From the NCBI GenBank assembly GCA_964623925.1, contig CAZUVT010000004.1, positions 1 to 32,995 of the forward strand: a stretch of 32,995 nucleotides of DNA. The letters are read 5' to 3'. The notes below the pieces were generated by a model that was not told the DNA's origin, ran no database searches, and saw nothing but the letters and a program-made list of their open reading frames with translations. The position numbers and the translations under genes were made by a program. Below are positions 31,848-32,995 of the stretch, piece by piece; the first letter of the stretch is position 1; each line of letters begins with the position of its first letter. The DNA is from CATJXY01 sp964623925 (GTDB taxonomy: Bacteria > Bacillota_I > Bacilli_A > Erysipelotrichales > Erysipelotrichaceae).

Positions 31848-32733
31848 AAAATAGCGTGGTCTGTTCAAATGATTTGATTTCTTTTTTATAAGCATGGATA
31901 ATATCTTCCATCTTATAAAGGATATGGTATCGCTCACATTCTTTCGCAAAAACCTGATATAAGTGTTTTGCTTGCAAAACAGAACAAAAATAGCTGTTTC
32001 CGTACGATTGAATATATTTTTGTTTAAGAGTAGGGAAATGCTGATCGAGCTTCTGATAGTAGTAGTCTCTTTGATTTGCCCTCAATGTCATACCCATATA
32101 GGTGTAAACAAATCGGGCATGATGAAGCGCTGCCAGCCTTACCAGCTCTTTTATATCTTCTTCTTTATCGGTGATAAACGGAAGAACCGGTGTCATGAGG
32201 ATTCCGGCAAAGAGTCCGTGATCAGAACATTCTTTGATTGCGGCTAAGCGCTTTGAGGAAACACAGACATTCGGTTCAATGATTTGGGAGAGTTCATCAT
32301 GAGGAGTCGTGATCGTGAATTTCAAGATAACATTGTTTTTTGAATTGATTTTCTGAAGAAGATCCAGGTCGCGTAAGATCAGATCGCTTTTAGTATCGAT
32401 GGCAACACCGAACCCGGTTTTTTCAATCAGCTTTAATGCCTCTCTTGTCTGCATATAGTCTCTTTCAAAAGGATTATAGGTATCGGACATAGCTCCGATA
32501 CCAACGACTCCTTTCTGTTTCTTTCTGGATAATTCTTTTTCTAAAAGCTGTAGAGCATTTTCTTTGCCGCGGACTTGATCGAAATTCTCAATTCCGTAAC
32601 AATCACTCCTGCTGTCGCAATAGATGCATCCGTGGCAGCAGCCTCGATATAAGTTCATGTTGTAATCAGTGCCGAACCAGCTATTCCCGGAATTCGATTT
32701 AGATAAAATGGATTTAGCCTGAATAAATTTCAT
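31846..32733 (-). CDS. radical SAM protein, SPL family
   Basis: This 295-residue radical SAM protein of the COG1533/SPL (spore photoproduct lyase-like) group has the iron-sulfur motif C32-x3-C36-x2-C39 in LYRGCCHGCIYCDSR. Typical downstream blocks are GVVGIGAMSDTYNPFERDY and FGVAIDTKSDLILRDLDLL. The N-terminal FGTDYNMNLYRGC is usual for this group. Many members have no assigned substrate, so I would not call it a DNA repair enzyme. Start: AGGAG before ATG 32733. It lies 2 bases downstream of the YoaP-like gene on the same strand, so both are cotranscribed. Confidence 0.93.
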   Translation of the reverse strand: MKFIQAKSILSKSNSGNSWFGTDYNMNLYRGCCHGCIYCDSRSDCYGIENFDQVRGKENALQLLEKELSRKKQKGVVGIGAMSDTYNPFERDYMQTREALKLIEKTGFGVAIDTKSDLILRDLDLLQKINSKNNVILKFTITTPHDELSQIIEPNVCVSSKRLAAIKECSDHGLFAGILMTPVLPFITDKEEDIKELVRLAALHHARFVYTYMGMTLRANQRDYYYQKLDQHFPTLKQKYIQSYGNSYFCSVLQAKHLYQVFAKECERYHILYKMEDIIHAYKKEIKSFEQTTLF

Positions 32734-32735
32734 AG

Positions 32736-32987
32736 TTACTCCTGAATGATTTTCTTGAATGAATTTATATTTAAGATCGTATTTGAGATAAATTTTCCGT
32801 GGTAAAAATTAGCCCAGTTATTGAAAACGCAAGGAACACTTTTAGCTTTCTCTAAAGTATCAACTCTCACAAAATTAATCTTAATATTATTTTCTTTTGC
32901 ATACTCACTTAACTCTTTAACTTCATATTCTACATAAGGACATAGAGGACTATAATAAATAGTAAAATCTTGAGATTCAATTTTCAT
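32736..32987 (-). CDS. YoaP-like domain protein, probably C-terminal part of an acetyltransferase (partial at window edge)
   Basis: The 83 residues resemble the YoaP-like thioredoxin-fold domain: FTIYYSPLCPYVEYEVKELSEYAKENNIKINFVRVDTLEKAKSVP, then CVFNNWANFYHGKFISNTIL. In YoaP-type proteins this domain follows a GNAT acetyltransferase domain (about 150 residues). The ATG at 32987 may be internal, because no stop codon appears before the window ends at 32995, so the gene most likely continues past the edge. The stop is 2 bases before the radical SAM start. A free-standing 83-residue protein is the alternative. Confidence 0.65.
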   Translation of the reverse strand: MKIESQDFTIYYSPLCPYVEYEVKELSEYAKENNIKINFVRVDTLEKAKSVPCVFNNWANFYHGKFISNTILNINSFKKIIQE

Positions 32988-32995
32988 ATTTCTTG

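Noticed and set aside
31846..32733. spore photoproduct lyase
   Set aside because: The CX3CX2C motif fits the wider COG1533 group, but nothing in the sequence shows the DNA-repair features of true SplB.

Overview
The window reads as a chromosomal segment of a low-to-moderate GC Firmicute. Support for this comes from strong AGGAGG-type ribosome sites, canonical -35/-10 promoters, U-tailed intrinsic terminators, a SipW-type signal peptidase, a QueT-type ECF component and YtrA-type GntR/ABC genes. The mixture resembles Erysipelotrichia or related gut/oral Firmicutes, but I cannot fix the taxon from sequence alone. I saw no tRNA, rRNA, CRISPR array, transposase, integrase or phage gene.

Region 1 (1-14.1 kb) is mostly housekeeping and accessory metabolism: a PUA/EVE-like protein upstream of mnmG; an XRE regulator with about ten FLNxEQK repeats; a manganese-type CDF exporter; a cysteine-synthase-family enzyme; a small nitroreductase; gpmI; queT behind a preQ1-I riboswitch; a flavinylated-type FMN-binding lipoprotein; a GNAT acetyltransferase; a histidine phosphatase; an AT-hook protein; and an IMPACT/YigZ protein.

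Region 2 (14.4-23.43 kb) is the most distinctive part: one tightly packed operon with an extended -10 promoter at its head and a terminator overlapping the last stop codon. It encodes a 1781-residue secreted protein (fibro-slime, SpaA and CnaB modules, no cell-wall sorting signal), three small secreted proteins that look TasA/CalY-like, a MucBP-type membrane protein and a SipW-type (Ser/His) signal peptidase. No sortase gene lies in the window. I read it as a cell-surface fibre or biofilm-matrix operon in which SipW processes the small subunits.

Region 3 (23.5-28 kb) has an XRE regulator with a small membrane protein of possible Sm-like fold. It is followed by a purine salvage operon (NCS2/AzgA-type permease and adenine deaminase) behind a guanine-type purine riboswitch.

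Region 4 (28-33 kb) has a LysR regulator divergent from a Tat-signal lipoprotein of nitroreductase-like character, then a GntR-ABC ATPase-ABC permease operon with a palindromic operator at its promoter. On the minus strand are an SPL-family radical SAM enzyme and, at the window edge, the YoaP-like C-terminal part of a probable acetyltransferase.

The two riboswitches and the surface-fibre operon are the strongest observations. Two exported, probably flavin-dependent redox lipoproteins (10269 and 28894) suggest redox chemistry outside the membrane.
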